A stretch of 9,641 bases of DNA from JACDBD01 sp050743385 (GCA_050743385.1 JBOGFJ010000155.1:1-9641); one strand, 5' to 3'. Numbered from the stretch's first letter, positions 1 to 6,816 are shown. Notes: a model not told the origin generated them from the letters alone. A program made the numbers and translations.

Positions 1-817
1 TCACGTAGGTGGTCGTGGGGTCCAGCGCCTCGAGGGTCTGGTCGTCGCTCGGGTCGAACATGAACGCGGTCCAGCGCCGGTGGACGCGGCCGCCGAGGCG
101 CAGCACGCCGTCGAGTATGAAGTGCAGCTCGGGCGAGCGACGGGCCGCGACCCTGTGGGTGGCGCCCGTCGTGTACCGGAGGAAGCCGATCGTGGTCTCG
201 CGCTCGCTGAAGGTGCCGAGGTGCTTGCGCTCCACGCCGGGTTCGGTGGTCGGCACCCAGGTGAACGCGTCGGGGACGATGACCACGGGCGTCTCGTAGC
301 GGGGCTCGGGGTATGCGACCGATCGGTCGTGGATCTCCTCCCAGACGGCCTCGTAGCCGTCTTGGTTGCGCTGCTTGCCGTCACCGTCGACGTACCGCCA
401 GATCCCGCCCTCGAAGCGGCCGTCTCCGCGCTCGGCGAGCCGCTTGTTGCCCTCCGCGAGGTGGTCGTAGCTCATGAAGCCGTTCCCGCTCGCCTCCCCG
501 TATTGGAGGCCGAGCAACAGCCCGCCGTGCCCGTGCTGAGGACCGTAGAACGTGCCTTCGGGGAAGTACGCCACGGCGGCGGTCGGGATGAGCTGATCGG
601 GGGCCCACTCGTGGGTCCCCTCTAGCACGTAGTGGATCTGGGAGAAGTTGTGGCGGTGGCGCGGCGTCACGTAGTCGTCGCCGGTGCGCACGATGCTCCA
701 TTCGAAGTTGTTGGCGGCGCCCGGGTCGCCCTGCAGCAGGCGCTGGAACCGGATGTCGCCTTCGCGGTGGGTCGCGAACTGGTAGGCGTCGACTTCGTCG
801 CTCGCCACGGCCTTCAT
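1..817 (-). CDS. Two-domain cupin protein, C-terminus cut off by the window edge
   Basis: I read this frame directly: it is open without a stop from the ATG at 817 to base 1, giving 272 residues plus a partial codon. The first cupin half has a metal-site-like pattern, H54-x-H56-x3-Q60 with H62, in PRHRHNFSQIHYVLEG, followed by the second cupin motif PEGTFYGPQHGHG (residues 86-98). A second, more degenerate half lies at about 199-255, with H221, E230 and H232 and the turn ILDG. Gln replaces the usual Glu ligand in the first half. The start is supported by GGAAGGGG (823-830) five bases upstream. It is divergent from the hydrolase at 883. Cupins of this shape include small-molecule dioxygenases, isomerases and binding proteins; the substrate is unknown. 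With aromatic-acid genes nearby, a catabolic oxygenase or a ligand-binding accessory protein is plausible, but that is inference. Confidence 0.82.
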   Translation of the reverse strand, partial: MKAVASDEVDAYQFATHREGDIRFQRLLQGDPGAANNFEWSIVRTGDDYVTPRHRHNFSQIHYVLEGTHEWAPDQLIPTAAVAYFPEGTFYGPQHGHGGLLLGLQYGEASGNGFMSYDHLAEGNKRLAERGDGRFEGGIWRYVDGDGKQRNQDGYEAVWEEIHDRSVAYPEPRYETPVVIVPDAFTWVPTTEPGVERKHLGTFSERETTIGFLRYTTGATHRVAARRSPELHFILDGVLRLGGRVHRRWTAFMFDPSDDQTLEALDPTTTYV

Positions 818-842
818 GCCGGCCCCTTCCGTCCGCGCCAGG

Positions 843-853
843 TTGTACTACAA
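843..853. promoter_or_regulatory. Palindromic operator-like site in the divergent cupin/hydrolase promoter
   Basis: TTGTACTACAA is a perfect inverted repeat (TTGTA, C, TACAA). It fits the operator form t.GTa-N-tAC.a known for the FadR subfamily of GntR regulators, the subfamily encoded at 1861-2535. It overlaps a possible plus-strand -10 element (TACAAT, 849-854; TATCGT at 854-859 is an alternative) for the hydrolase starting at 883, and it sits 25 bases before the cupin start at 817. One bound repressor could therefore block both directions. No good -35 is visible for the plus-strand promoter. Binding by the local regulator is inferred. Confidence 0.55.
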
Positions 854-882
854 TATCGTTCGACGGAAGGGGGGGCAACCGC

Positions 883-1833
883 ATGACCGTGCGCGATCTC
901 GACCCCGAGCTCGAATCGATTCTCGCCGCCATCGCCGGCGGCGGGATGTTCGACGACGGCGTGACCTTCGACGAGATGCGGGAGCGGTTCGAGACCACCG
1001 CGCCGATGATGTGGGACGCGACCGCGCTCCCGGTCCACCGCACCGAGGACGGGACGATCCCGGGGCCGGCGGGAGAGATTCCCATCCGGGTGTACGAGCC
1101 CACGGTGGCCGCCGACCCGCGCCCGGTGCTCGTCTACTTCCACGGTGGCGGCTTCACGATCGGCAGCATCGACACCGCCGACCCGATGAGCCGGTACCTG
1201 GCCCGGGCGTGCGACTGCATCGTCGTGAACGTCGGGTTCCGATTGGCGCCGGAGCATCCGTTCCCGGGTCCGCTCGACGACTGCTTCGCGGCGCTTCGCT
1301 GGGTGGCCGCGCACGCGGCCGAGCTGGGCGGCGACGCTGCTCGCCTCGCCGTCGGCGGTGACGCGTCGGGGGCGACCTACGCGACGGTCTGCACGATGCT
1401 CGCCCGCGATGCGGGAGGGCCGGCGATCGCGTTCCAGCTCCTGTTGAGCCCGTCCACGGAGTTCGCAGACAAGTACGAATCGCGGATCGCGTTCGCCGAC
1501 GACGTGTTGATCCCGGGCGAGATGGTGGATGCGCTCATGGATGCGTACGCGCCGGAGGGGGTCGACCGGACCGACTGGCGCGTCTCACCCGTGCGACGCC
1601 CCGACCTGTCGGGGCTTCCTCCTGGTTACGTCCTGGCTTCCGAGTACGACTTCCTGCGCGACGAGGAGGAGGCGTACGCGGCGCGCCTGGCGGAGGCCGG
1701 CGTCGCGATGGAGTACCGATGCTGGCCGGGGACAGTGCACAACTTCTTCTCGATGTACGACCACCTCGCCGTCGCGCGCGAGGCCATGGGCGAGGCCAGT
1801 GGCGCCCTGCGCCGGGGCCTCCACGGGACCTGA
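883..1833 (+). CDS. HSL-family alpha/beta hydrolase lacking the nucleophilic serine (GDASG)
   Basis: The product is 316 residues, normal for bacterial HSL (family IV) esterases. It has the oxyanion-hole motif HGGG at 87-90 in VYFHGGGFTIGS, the family block RLAPEHPFP, a putative acid D256 in ASEYDFLRDE and the general base H286 in WPGTVHNFF. The nucleophile elbow reads G-G-D-A161-S162-G163: codon GCG (1363-1365) stands where the family has the catalytic Ser of GDSAG, and a Ser comes one residue later. The Tyr usual before RLAPEH is Phe. A classical esterase mechanism is therefore doubtful; a ligand-binding role, an altered reaction or loss of function are alternatives. The start ATG has a strong GGAAGGGGGGG (865-875) seven bases upstream. 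The gene ends in tandem stops TGA TAG and converges on the GntR gene. Confidence 0.9.
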   Translation: MTVRDLDPELESILAAIAGGGMFDDGVTFDEMRERFETTAPMMWDATALPVHRTEDGTIPGPAGEIPIRVYEPTVAADPRPVLVYFHGGGFTIGSIDTADPMSRYLARACDCIVVNVGFRLAPEHPFPGPLDDCFAALRWVAAHAAELGGDAARLAVGGDASGATYATVCTMLARDAGGPAIAFQLLLSPSTEFADKYESRIAFADDVLIPGEMVDALMDAYAPEGVDRTDWRVSPVRRPDLSGLPPGYVLASEYDFLRDEEEAYAARLAEAGVAMEYRCWPGTVHNFFSMYDHLAVAREAMGEASGALRRGLHGT

Positions 1834-1863
1834 TAGATCCCGGCCGGCACGGGTTCCGGTCTA
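1834..1863. terminator. Possible bidirectional hairpin at the convergent gene ends
   Basis: The 27-base gap between the hydrolase stop and the GntR stop can pair TAGA plus CCGG (1834-1837, 1840-1843) with CCGG plus TCTA (1856-1863), an eight-pair stem with a two-base bulge and a 12-base loop. It overlaps the GntR stop codon. There is no T-tract on either side, so this is a weak candidate, supported mainly by its place between two convergent genes. Confidence 0.25.
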
Positions 1864-2535
1864 GAACGCGTCGCTGCGGTCGGCGGCGCGGAGCACGGTC
1901 TCACCCGAGCGGCGCACGTGGTCGCGCATCGCCCGCTCGGAGGCCTTGGCGTCGCCGGCGAGGATGGCGGCGGCCACCTGGTCGTGTTCCGAGATCGAGT
2001 TGGTGACCGCTGACTCGTCGACCATGCGCTGGAACAGCAGGCGGAACGCGTGCACCTGGAGTTGGCCGATGAGGCGGGAGAGGAGCTGATTGCCGCTGAG
2101 CTCGACGATCGCCTGGTGGAAGCGGCTGTTCTCGTCCATGTAGGCGATGGAATCGCCGTTCTCTCGATATCCGTCGACGGCGGCGATGGCCCGCTCGAGG
2201 CGTGCCCGGTGATCGGCGTCATCGATGCGGGTGGCCGCGAGGCGGGCCGCCTCACCTTCGAGCAACTGGCGGATGCGGAACAGGTCGACGACGTCGTCGC
2301 GGGTGAGCCGGCGTACGACGGCGCCCCGGTACGGCTCGATGTCGAGGATGCCCTCGGCGGCGAGGCGACCCAAGGCCTCGCGGAGCGGTCCGCGGCTCAC
2401 CCCGAGCTCGGTGGTGAGGTCGACCTCGACGAGCCGTTGCCCGGGCGCGTAACGGCCCGCCTTGATCCCCTCGACGATCGCGTCGACCACTGACTGCACG
2501 GCGGTCGCGCCACCAGGCTTCGACGAGCTCGGCAC
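1861..2535 (-). CDS. GntR-family transcriptional regulator, FadR subfamily with FCD domain
   Basis: The product is 224 residues. The N-terminal winged helix-turn-helix covers about residues 14-76, with the recognition region LTTELGVSRGPLREALGRLA and the wing RGAVVRRL. The all-helical FCD ligand-binding domain follows at about 82-215. Its metal-site positions read N136, H140 (ENSRFH), H184 (SEHDQ) and H206 (RDHVRRS); Asn at the first position replaces the commoner Asp, a variant seen in the family. Such proteins usually repress catabolic genes and release DNA on binding an organic acid or acyl-CoA. The start is GTG, with GGGGAG at 2547-2552, a rather long 11 bases upstream; GTG at codon 13 is a less likely alternative. 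It lies 62 bases downstream of the CoA ligase on the same strand, possibly cotranscribed. The palindromes at 843 and 4071 are its likely targets (inference). Confidence 0.92.
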   Translation of the reverse strand: MPSSSKPGGATAVQSVVDAIVEGIKAGRYAPGQRLVEVDLTTELGVSRGPLREALGRLAAEGILDIEPYRGAVVRRLTRDDVVDLFRIRQLLEGEAARLAATRIDDADHRARLERAIAAVDGYRENGDSIAYMDENSRFHQAIVELSGNQLLSRLIGQLQVHAFRLLFQRMVDESAVTNSISEHDQVAAAILAGDAKASERAMRDHVRRSGETVLRAADRSDAF

Positions 2536-2557
2536 GGTGGATCCAGGCTCCCCGACC

Positions 2558-2575
2558 TCGGACGGTCTCGTCCGA
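2558..2575. repeat. Perfect inverted repeat between the ligase and GntR genes
   Basis: TCGGACG and CGTCCGA (seven-base arms) flank a four-base spacer in the 62-base gap, ending 22 bases before the GntR GTG. As RNA it would form a compact GC-rich hairpin with no T-run after it, so it is not a standard terminator. It could separate ligase from regulator expression, or be an operator. It does not match the GT...AC form of the other candidate sites. Confidence 0.4.
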
Positions 2576-2597
2576 CAACGTACCTGCCCGCGCGCGG

Positions 2598-4025
2598 TCA
2601 GCCAGGGTCCCGCCGGTCGACCACCCGCTTCGCCTTGAACTCGGTGCGCGGCAGCGTGCCGACCGGCACGACCTCCACCACGGGCCGGAGCTCGCAGCGG
2701 GACACGATCTCGTTCTCGACGAGCTGCGCCACCTGGGGGAAGTGCTCGCCGTCGACGGCATCACCGGGCTCGACGCGCACCGTGAGCACGTCGAGCTCGC
2801 GCTCGACGGCGACCTCGATCTGGAACTCGGTGCCGACCAACTCGACCCGGCGGACGGCGTCCTCGATCGCACTGGGGAACACGGTCACCCCCCGCACGTT
2901 GAGCATGTCGTCGGCGCGACCGTGGAACCCCCCGAGCGCGCGCACGTGCGTCCGACCGCACTCGCAGGGCTCGTCGGTCAGGGTTGTGGAGTCGCCCACG
3001 AGGAACCGGAGCTGCGGCGACGCTTCCGACATCAGGTTCGTCACGACCGTGAGCCCCGGCCGCCCCGGTGGCACCGTGTCGAACGTCTTGGGATCGACCG
3101 TCTCCCAGATGGAGCAGTCCTCGAGGAGATGGGTGCTCACGGGCACATCCTTCCGGGCGGTGACGGCGACGCACGTGTAACCACCGCCGGCCGGCGCCGC
3201 CTCCGTGCAGCCGTAGAACTCGTGCATCGTGGCGCCCCACGCCTCTTCGATGCGCCGGCGAGTGGCGGGAATGCCGAACCCCGGCTCGCCCGCACAGAAC
3301 ACGAAATCGACCGAGCTGGCGGCGGGGTCGAGGCCCAGCTCGCGCATGACGGTCGCGAGGAACAGCGCGTACGACGGTGTGCACGCGAGGATCGTGGGTT
3401 GGTACTGATCGATGAACCGGGCGCGCATCCGCGTGTCGAGCCCGCCCGCGGTCACGATCGGGATCCCCATCAGGTTCAGTGCATAGTGCACGCCCCAGAG
3501 CCAGACGTGCGGCCCGTAGCCGAATGCCAGCAACGCGACATCGCGTGCGGCGCGGAACCCCATCGAGTACATCGCCCTCGCGTTCGCCCACGTCCACATC
3601 TCGCGGTCGAACGAGGTGTACCGAAACGCGCGCGGCGTCCCCGTCGTGCCGGACGTGGCGAACACCTGCCACCCGCGTTCGCGCCACTCGTCGTCGGCGA
3701 CCGCGGTGTAGGTCCCCCACGGCGGATGCTCCGCCAGGTCGTCGGCCATGTCCTGCTTGGTGGTGACGGGCAGCAGTCGGAGGTCGTCGACGGTCTTCAC
3801 GTCGCCGGGCGCGGCCCCGAGCCCGTCGAGCCGGCGGCGGTAGTACGGGATGTGCTCGTGCGCGTACCGCACCGCGATCGCGAGCTTGTCGTCCTGGACC
3901 GCCCGCAACTCGTCGCGGGAGGCGGTTTCGAGGCGGCGGCTCCAGTAGCGGTCGTCGTCGGGCTGGGCCGGTGCGTGGCGGTGACGGGTCACCGCTGCCA
4001 GCCACTCCTCGCGGATCGCAGCCAC
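2598..4025 (-). CDS. Phenylacetate-CoA-ligase-like acyl/aryl-CoA synthetase (PaaK type)
   Basis: The 475-residue product is an ANL-superfamily adenylating enzyme of the PaaK group, predicted to activate an aryl or arylalkanoic acid through an acyl-AMP to the CoA thioester in the cytoplasm. Visible motifs are the phosphate loop TSGTTGTPRAF (124-134, with Thr where many have Lys), the core motif EFYGCTEA (269-276), VGDS (343-346), the C354-x-C356-GR pair typical of PaaK relatives, the hinge block GRADDMLNVRGVTVFPSAIE (369-388) and the C-terminal LPRTEFKAKR, whose K464 is the likely adenylation lysine. It is somewhat longer than typical PaaK (about 430-440). The GTG start is fixed by a perfect AGGAGG (4032-4037) six bases upstream. 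It is divergent from the hydrolase/oxidase pair and is followed by the GntR gene. The group is secure; the exact acid is unknown. Confidence 0.92.
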   Translation of the reverse strand: MAAIREEWLAAVTRHRHAPAQPDDDRYWSRRLETASRDELRAVQDDKLAIAVRYAHEHIPYYRRRLDGLGAAPGDVKTVDDLRLLPVTTKQDMADDLAEHPPWGTYTAVADDEWRERGWQVFATSGTTGTPRAFRYTSFDREMWTWANARAMYSMGFRAARDVALLAFGYGPHVWLWGVHYALNLMGIPIVTAGGLDTRMRARFIDQYQPTILACTPSYALFLATVMRELGLDPAASSVDFVFCAGEPGFGIPATRRRIEEAWGATMHEFYGCTEAAPAGGGYTCVAVTARKDVPVSTHLLEDCSIWETVDPKTFDTVPPGRPGLTVVTNLMSEASPQLRFLVGDSTTLTDEPCECGRTHVRALGGFHGRADDMLNVRGVTVFPSAIEDAVRRVELVGTEFQIEVAVERELDVLTVRVEPGDAVDGEHFPQVAQLVENEIVSRCELRPVVEVVPVGTLPRTEFKAKRVVDRRDPG

Positions 4026-4066
4026 GTCCGTCCTCCTCTTCGCCGCTTCGCGCCCTCGTTCGTCGC

Positions 4067-4095
4067 TTGATTGCCCTACAAGATCATCCTACGCT
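4067..4095 (+). promoter_or_regulatory. Candidate promoter of the hydrolase-oxidase operon
   Basis: TTGATT (4067-4072), a 17-base spacer and TACGCT (4090-4095) make a good sigma-70-like promoter for the plus strand. A start about seven bases after the -10 would fall near 4102, leaving a short leader that begins just before the ribosome-binding site. The operator-like element at 4071-4081 lies inside the promoter, as expected for a repressed promoter. Confidence 0.5.
4071..4081. promoter_or_regulatory. Degenerate second copy of the operator-like site
   Basis: TTGCCCTACAA matches the palindrome at 843-853 in 9 of 11 positions. The right half TACAA is intact and the left half is degraded. The similarity continues downstream: over 23 bases starting at each TTG, 17 are identical. 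It lies between the divergent ligase (start 4025) and hydrolase (start 4116). This suggests that both divergent promoters are under one GntR-type regulator. Confidence 0.45.
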
Positions 4096-4102
4096 TCGGT
4101 GA

Positions 4103-4111
4103 GAAGGGGGG
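4103..4111 (+). promoter_or_regulatory. Ribosome-binding site that decides the hydrolase start
   Basis: GAAGGGGGG sits four bases before the GTG at 4116 and resembles the G-rich site of the hydrolase at 883. The in-frame TTG at 4071 has no such site and lies inside the promoter, so GTG 4116 is preferred. Confidence 0.65.
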
Positions 4112-4115
4112 AGCG

Positions 4116-5096
4116 GTGGCCGAGGAGGTCGACGTCCGAGATCCGGCTGCGGCCGTGTGGGCGCGGGCCGATATCGCCGGGGCGTTGGCCGATCCCGACG
4201 CCGCCGACCCCACCCTGCTCGACACCGTGCACCGCGTCGAGCACGACGTCCCGGTGGCGCAGGGAAGGAGTGTTCGGGTGACCGAGACGTTCACTCCGCG
4301 CTGCTTGCTGCGGACCCCTCGCCGGGCCGTACTGCATCTCTCGGGACCGGTCACCGTCAGATCGTGTTGGAACATCCCCGTGACGGGCTACGACGCCGGC
4401 GCCCGGGATGCGGGTCGGGAGTTTTTCTCGTTCACCGCCGACTACGTCGGCTTCGGCGAGAGCACGCGCCCGGAGGACGGGTCGGCGGTGACGCCGCTCA
4501 GTCAGGTCGAGTCGCTGGCCGGGGTGCTCGACCACGTCGGGCGCATCCGCGACCTCACGGTCGGGATCGACCTCGTCGTGGAGTCGGTCGGCGGCGGGAT
4601 CGCCACCCAGCTCGCCGCCGATACGGCGCGGGTGCGATCCGTCGTGCTCAGCACGATCATGTACTCGGGCATGTCGGAGGCCGCGCAGTCGATCCTCCTG
4701 TCCCCTGAGTACCGGGCGTTCCTCGAGAGCTTCGACGACGGCTACCTGGTGACCGACGGGGGTTACTACGCGCAGTTCACCGGCTCGTCACCCGCGGCGG
4801 TGGGTGAGTGGTTCGCGCACACGCAGCCGGGCCGGTATCCGACAGGTTTCTTCCTCTGCATGTTCGAAGGGCTGCCCTACTTCGACCCGTCCGTCGCGCG
4901 CGCCCCCGCGCTCGTGCTGCCCGGCCCCGGAGACTTCGTGCCGCCGGCCGGCGATGCCGAGGCCCTCGCTCGCGACTACGGGAAGAGTGGCGCCGAGCTG
5001 GCCTTCGTCGAGACCGGCGGCCATACCCCGCGTTTCGAGGCACCGGATACCGCGGCGTCGTACTGGCGCCACGTCTACGAGTTCATCGAAGCCTGA
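4116..5096 (+). CDS. Alpha/beta-hydrolase-fold protein with atypical nucleophile elbow
   Basis: From GTG 4116 the product is 326 residues. It belongs to the general alpha/beta hydrolase fold, not the HSL group: there is no HGGG. The block DYVGFGESTRPEDGS resembles the usual GYG.S.RP loop. The elbow is V155-E-S157-V-G159 in LVVESVGGGIA, so the Ser and the second Gly are kept but the first Gly of GxSxG is Val. Probable acid D273 is in GPGDFVPPAGDAEAL, and the base is H303 in TGGHTPRFE, so a complete triad is present. No signal peptide is seen, so it should act in the cytoplasm. The FAD-oxidase gene begins 17 bases after the stop and the two are almost certainly cotranscribed. Esterase, lactonase, C-C hydrolase or dehalogenase-like chemistry cannot be told apart from sequence. 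Confidence 0.88.
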   Translation: MAEEVDVRDPAAAVWARADIAGALADPDAADPTLLDTVHRVEHDVPVAQGRSVRVTETFTPRCLLRTPRRAVLHLSGPVTVRSCWNIPVTGYDAGARDAGREFFSFTADYVGFGESTRPEDGSAVTPLSQVESLAGVLDHVGRIRDLTVGIDLVVESVGGGIATQLAADTARVRSVVLSTIMYSGMSEAAQSILLSPEYRAFLESFDDGYLVTDGGYYAQFTGSSPAAVGEWFAHTQPGRYPTGFFLCMFEGLPYFDPSVARAPALVLPGPGDFVPPAGDAEALARDYGKSGAELAFVETGGHTPRFEAPDTAASYWRHVYEFIEA

Positions 5097-5102
5097 GCGA
5101 CG

Positions 5103-5108
5103 AAGGAG
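5103..5108 (+). promoter_or_regulatory. Ribosome-binding site fixing the oxidase start
   Basis: AAGGAG lies five bases before the ATG at 5114, just after the hydrolase stop at 5094-5096. The frame is open further upstream to about 4808, but that stretch overlaps the hydrolase gene and is its shadow. Confidence 0.75.
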
Positions 5109-5113
5109 CTCCG

Positions 5114-6718
5114 ATGGCAATGACCGTTGAGACGCCGCGCACCGACGTCGCCGACGCGATCGGCAGGCTGCGGTCGGTCGTCGGCGACGAGCACGTGCTC
5201 GTCGCCGAGGAGGATCGGGCCTGGTACGCGGCCGACTTCACCGACGACGACGTACCGCTGCCGGTTGCGGTCGCCCGCCCGGCGTCGGCCGAAGAAGTCG
5301 TCGGGGTCGTGAAGGCCGCGCGCGCCGACGGGCTCGCGATCGTCGGCCGCGGCGGGGGGATGTCGTACACGCTCGCTCACACGCCCCGCCGTCCCGACAC
5401 CGTGGTCGTCGACCTCCGCCGCCTCGACCGCATCGTCGAGATCAACGTGACCGACCGCTACGTGACCGTGGAGCCGGGCGTCACCTGGTTCCAACTTCGC
5501 GAGGCGCTCCGCGGGACGGGTATGCGGGTCCCGTTCCACGGCACGCTCTCCGGGCTGCACGCGACGGTTGGCGGCGGCTTGTCGCAGAACGCGACCGGGC
5601 TCGGGAAGGGCATGCTCGTCGACTACGTGCTCGGGCTCGAGGTCGTGCTGGGCGACGGCCGGGTGCTCACGACCGGCTCGGGCGCCGCCGCGGGGGCCGC
5701 ACCGTTCTGGCGCAACTTCGGGCCCGACCTGAGCGGGCTCTTCCTGTGCGACTCCGGCGCCTTCGGCCTCAAGACGCGGGCGACGCTGCGGCTCGACCCC
5801 GACCCGAAGGGCGTCGCGCTGGGTTGCTTCGGCTTCGACAGCGCCCGCGAGCTGATCGCGGCGGAGGTGGAGATCGCCGCCACCGACCTGGCTTCCGAGT
5901 GCATCGGCGCCGACTCGTTCATGAACACGGTGATGGCCGAGATGCAACCGCCGTCGAGAGACGAAGTCAAGCGCATCGCCAAGCTCGTGCTCGCCCAGAG
6001 CGACAGCCGGCTGCGCGCCCTGCGCCAGCTGGCGCGGGCGGCGCGGCCGGGGGGCCTGAAGTTCCTCGCCGAGGTGCCGTTCTCGCTCGTGGTCGTGTGC
6101 GACGCCGTGGACCAGGTCGCCGCCGACCGGAACCTGGCTCGCCTCCGCCGGATCTGCACCCGCCACGGCGGGCGGTCGCTGCCGACGGGCCTCGCGCTCG
6201 GGATGCGGTACGCGCCGTTCCAGCCGATCCACCCGTTGATGGTGGGCAAGCGCGGTGAGGCCGGCATGCCCAGCAACCTGCTGTTCCCGCTCTCACGCGC
6301 GCAGGAGGCCGTCGACGCGCTCGACGCGTTCATGGCCGACCACGCCGAGGAGATGCGGCGCCACGGCGTGTACGAAGTCAGGAACTATCTCATCACCGGC
6401 CACTTCTTCGGGATCGAGCCGATCCTCTTCTGGCCCGATCGTCTCAGTGCCTACCGCGCCAGCTGGGCGAGCGATGAACAGCGGGCGGAGTTCGGCGACG
6501 CGCCCTCGAACACTGCCGCGCGCGACTGCGCGCTGGCGGTGCGGCGAGCCATGATCTCCCGCTTCCGCGAGCTGGGCACCGTGCACCTCCAGATCGGCAA
6601 GGTGTACCCGTTCAAGGAGGCCCTCGCCGGCAGCACCGCATGGGACGTGCTCGAGCAGGTCAAGGGTGTGCTCGATCCCGACCACCTCGTGAACCCGGGG
6701 TCGCTGGGCCTCGAGTGA
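5114..6718 (+). CDS. FAD-linked oxidase of the VAO/PCMH (GlcD-like) superfamily
   Basis: The product is 534 residues. The PCMH-type FAD-binding domain spans about 48-229: the pyrophosphate loop VGRGGGMSYT (77-86), VTVEPGVTWFQL (117-128), the long flavin-contacting block GGGLSQNATGLGKGMLVDYVLG (153-174) and DLSGLFLCDSGAFGLKTRATLRL. The remainder is the substrate-binding cap, ending in the typical VLDPDHLVNPGSLGL. No C-terminal iron-sulfur domain is fused, so electrons would pass to oxygen or to a separate acceptor such as a cytochrome or quinone. The length fits both 4-cresol dehydrogenase/vanillyl-alcohol-oxidase relatives and GlcD/D-lactate dehydrogenase relatives; the motifs look closer to GlcD. 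Substrates could be a 2-hydroxy acid or a para-substituted phenol. It follows the hydrolase by 17 bases and ends 98 bases before the convergent dehydrogenase gene. Confidence 0.92.
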   Translation: MAMTVETPRTDVADAIGRLRSVVGDEHVLVAEEDRAWYAADFTDDDVPLPVAVARPASAEEVVGVVKAARADGLAIVGRGGGMSYTLAHTPRRPDTVVVDLRRLDRIVEINVTDRYVTVEPGVTWFQLREALRGTGMRVPFHGTLSGLHATVGGGLSQNATGLGKGMLVDYVLGLEVVLGDGRVLTTGSGAAAGAAPFWRNFGPDLSGLFLCDSGAFGLKTRATLRLDPDPKGVALGCFGFDSARELIAAEVEIAATDLASECIGADSFMNTVMAEMQPPSRDEVKRIAKLVLAQSDSRLRALRQLARAARPGGLKFLAEVPFSLVVVCDAVDQVAADRNLARLRRICTRHGGRSLPTGLALGMRYAPFQPIHPLMVGKRGEAGMPSNLLFPLSRAQEAVDALDAFMADHAEEMRRHGVYEVRNYLITGHFFGIEPILFWPDRLSAYRASWASDEQRAEFGDAPSNTAARDCALAVRRAMISRFRELGTVHLQIGKVYPFKEALAGSTAWDVLEQVKGVLDPDHLVNPGSLGLE

Positions 6719-6816
6719 CCGGGGCCGTTGCCCGACCGGGAGGAGCAGCGAGGGCGTTCCGGCACGTCCGGCCAGGGATCACGGCCTGCATCTCGAGGAG
6801 CTCGTCGCGCGTCTGC

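Noticed and set aside
381..1103. Minus-strand open frame crossing the divergent promoter region
   Set aside because: It runs through the hydrolase start and the cupin gene in the wrong frame; the cupin frame (817 to 1) carries the recognisable motifs.
2742..4070. A 442-residue plus-strand open frame opposite the PaaK-like ligase
   Set aside because: It is antisense to a well-recognised enzyme, has Arg/His/Pro/Gly-rich composition typical of high-GC shadow frames, and shows no motif.
4808..5113. Upstream extension of the FAD-oxidase frame into the preceding hydrolase gene
   Set aside because: The extension is Arg-rich shadow sequence overlapping a real gene, while ATG 5114 has AAGGAG five bases upstream and begins just before the normal domain start.
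5075..6232. A 385-residue minus-strand open frame opposite the FAD oxidase
   Set aside because: Antisense shadow of a conserved flavoenzyme, with low-complexity composition and no family motif.
6719..6816. The 98-base convergent gap examined for a terminator or small gene
   Set aside because: Only four-base stems such as CCGG-CACGT-CCGG (6759-6771) and CGGG/CCCG (6720-6734) were found, with no T-run and no credible small frame; I see nothing supportable.
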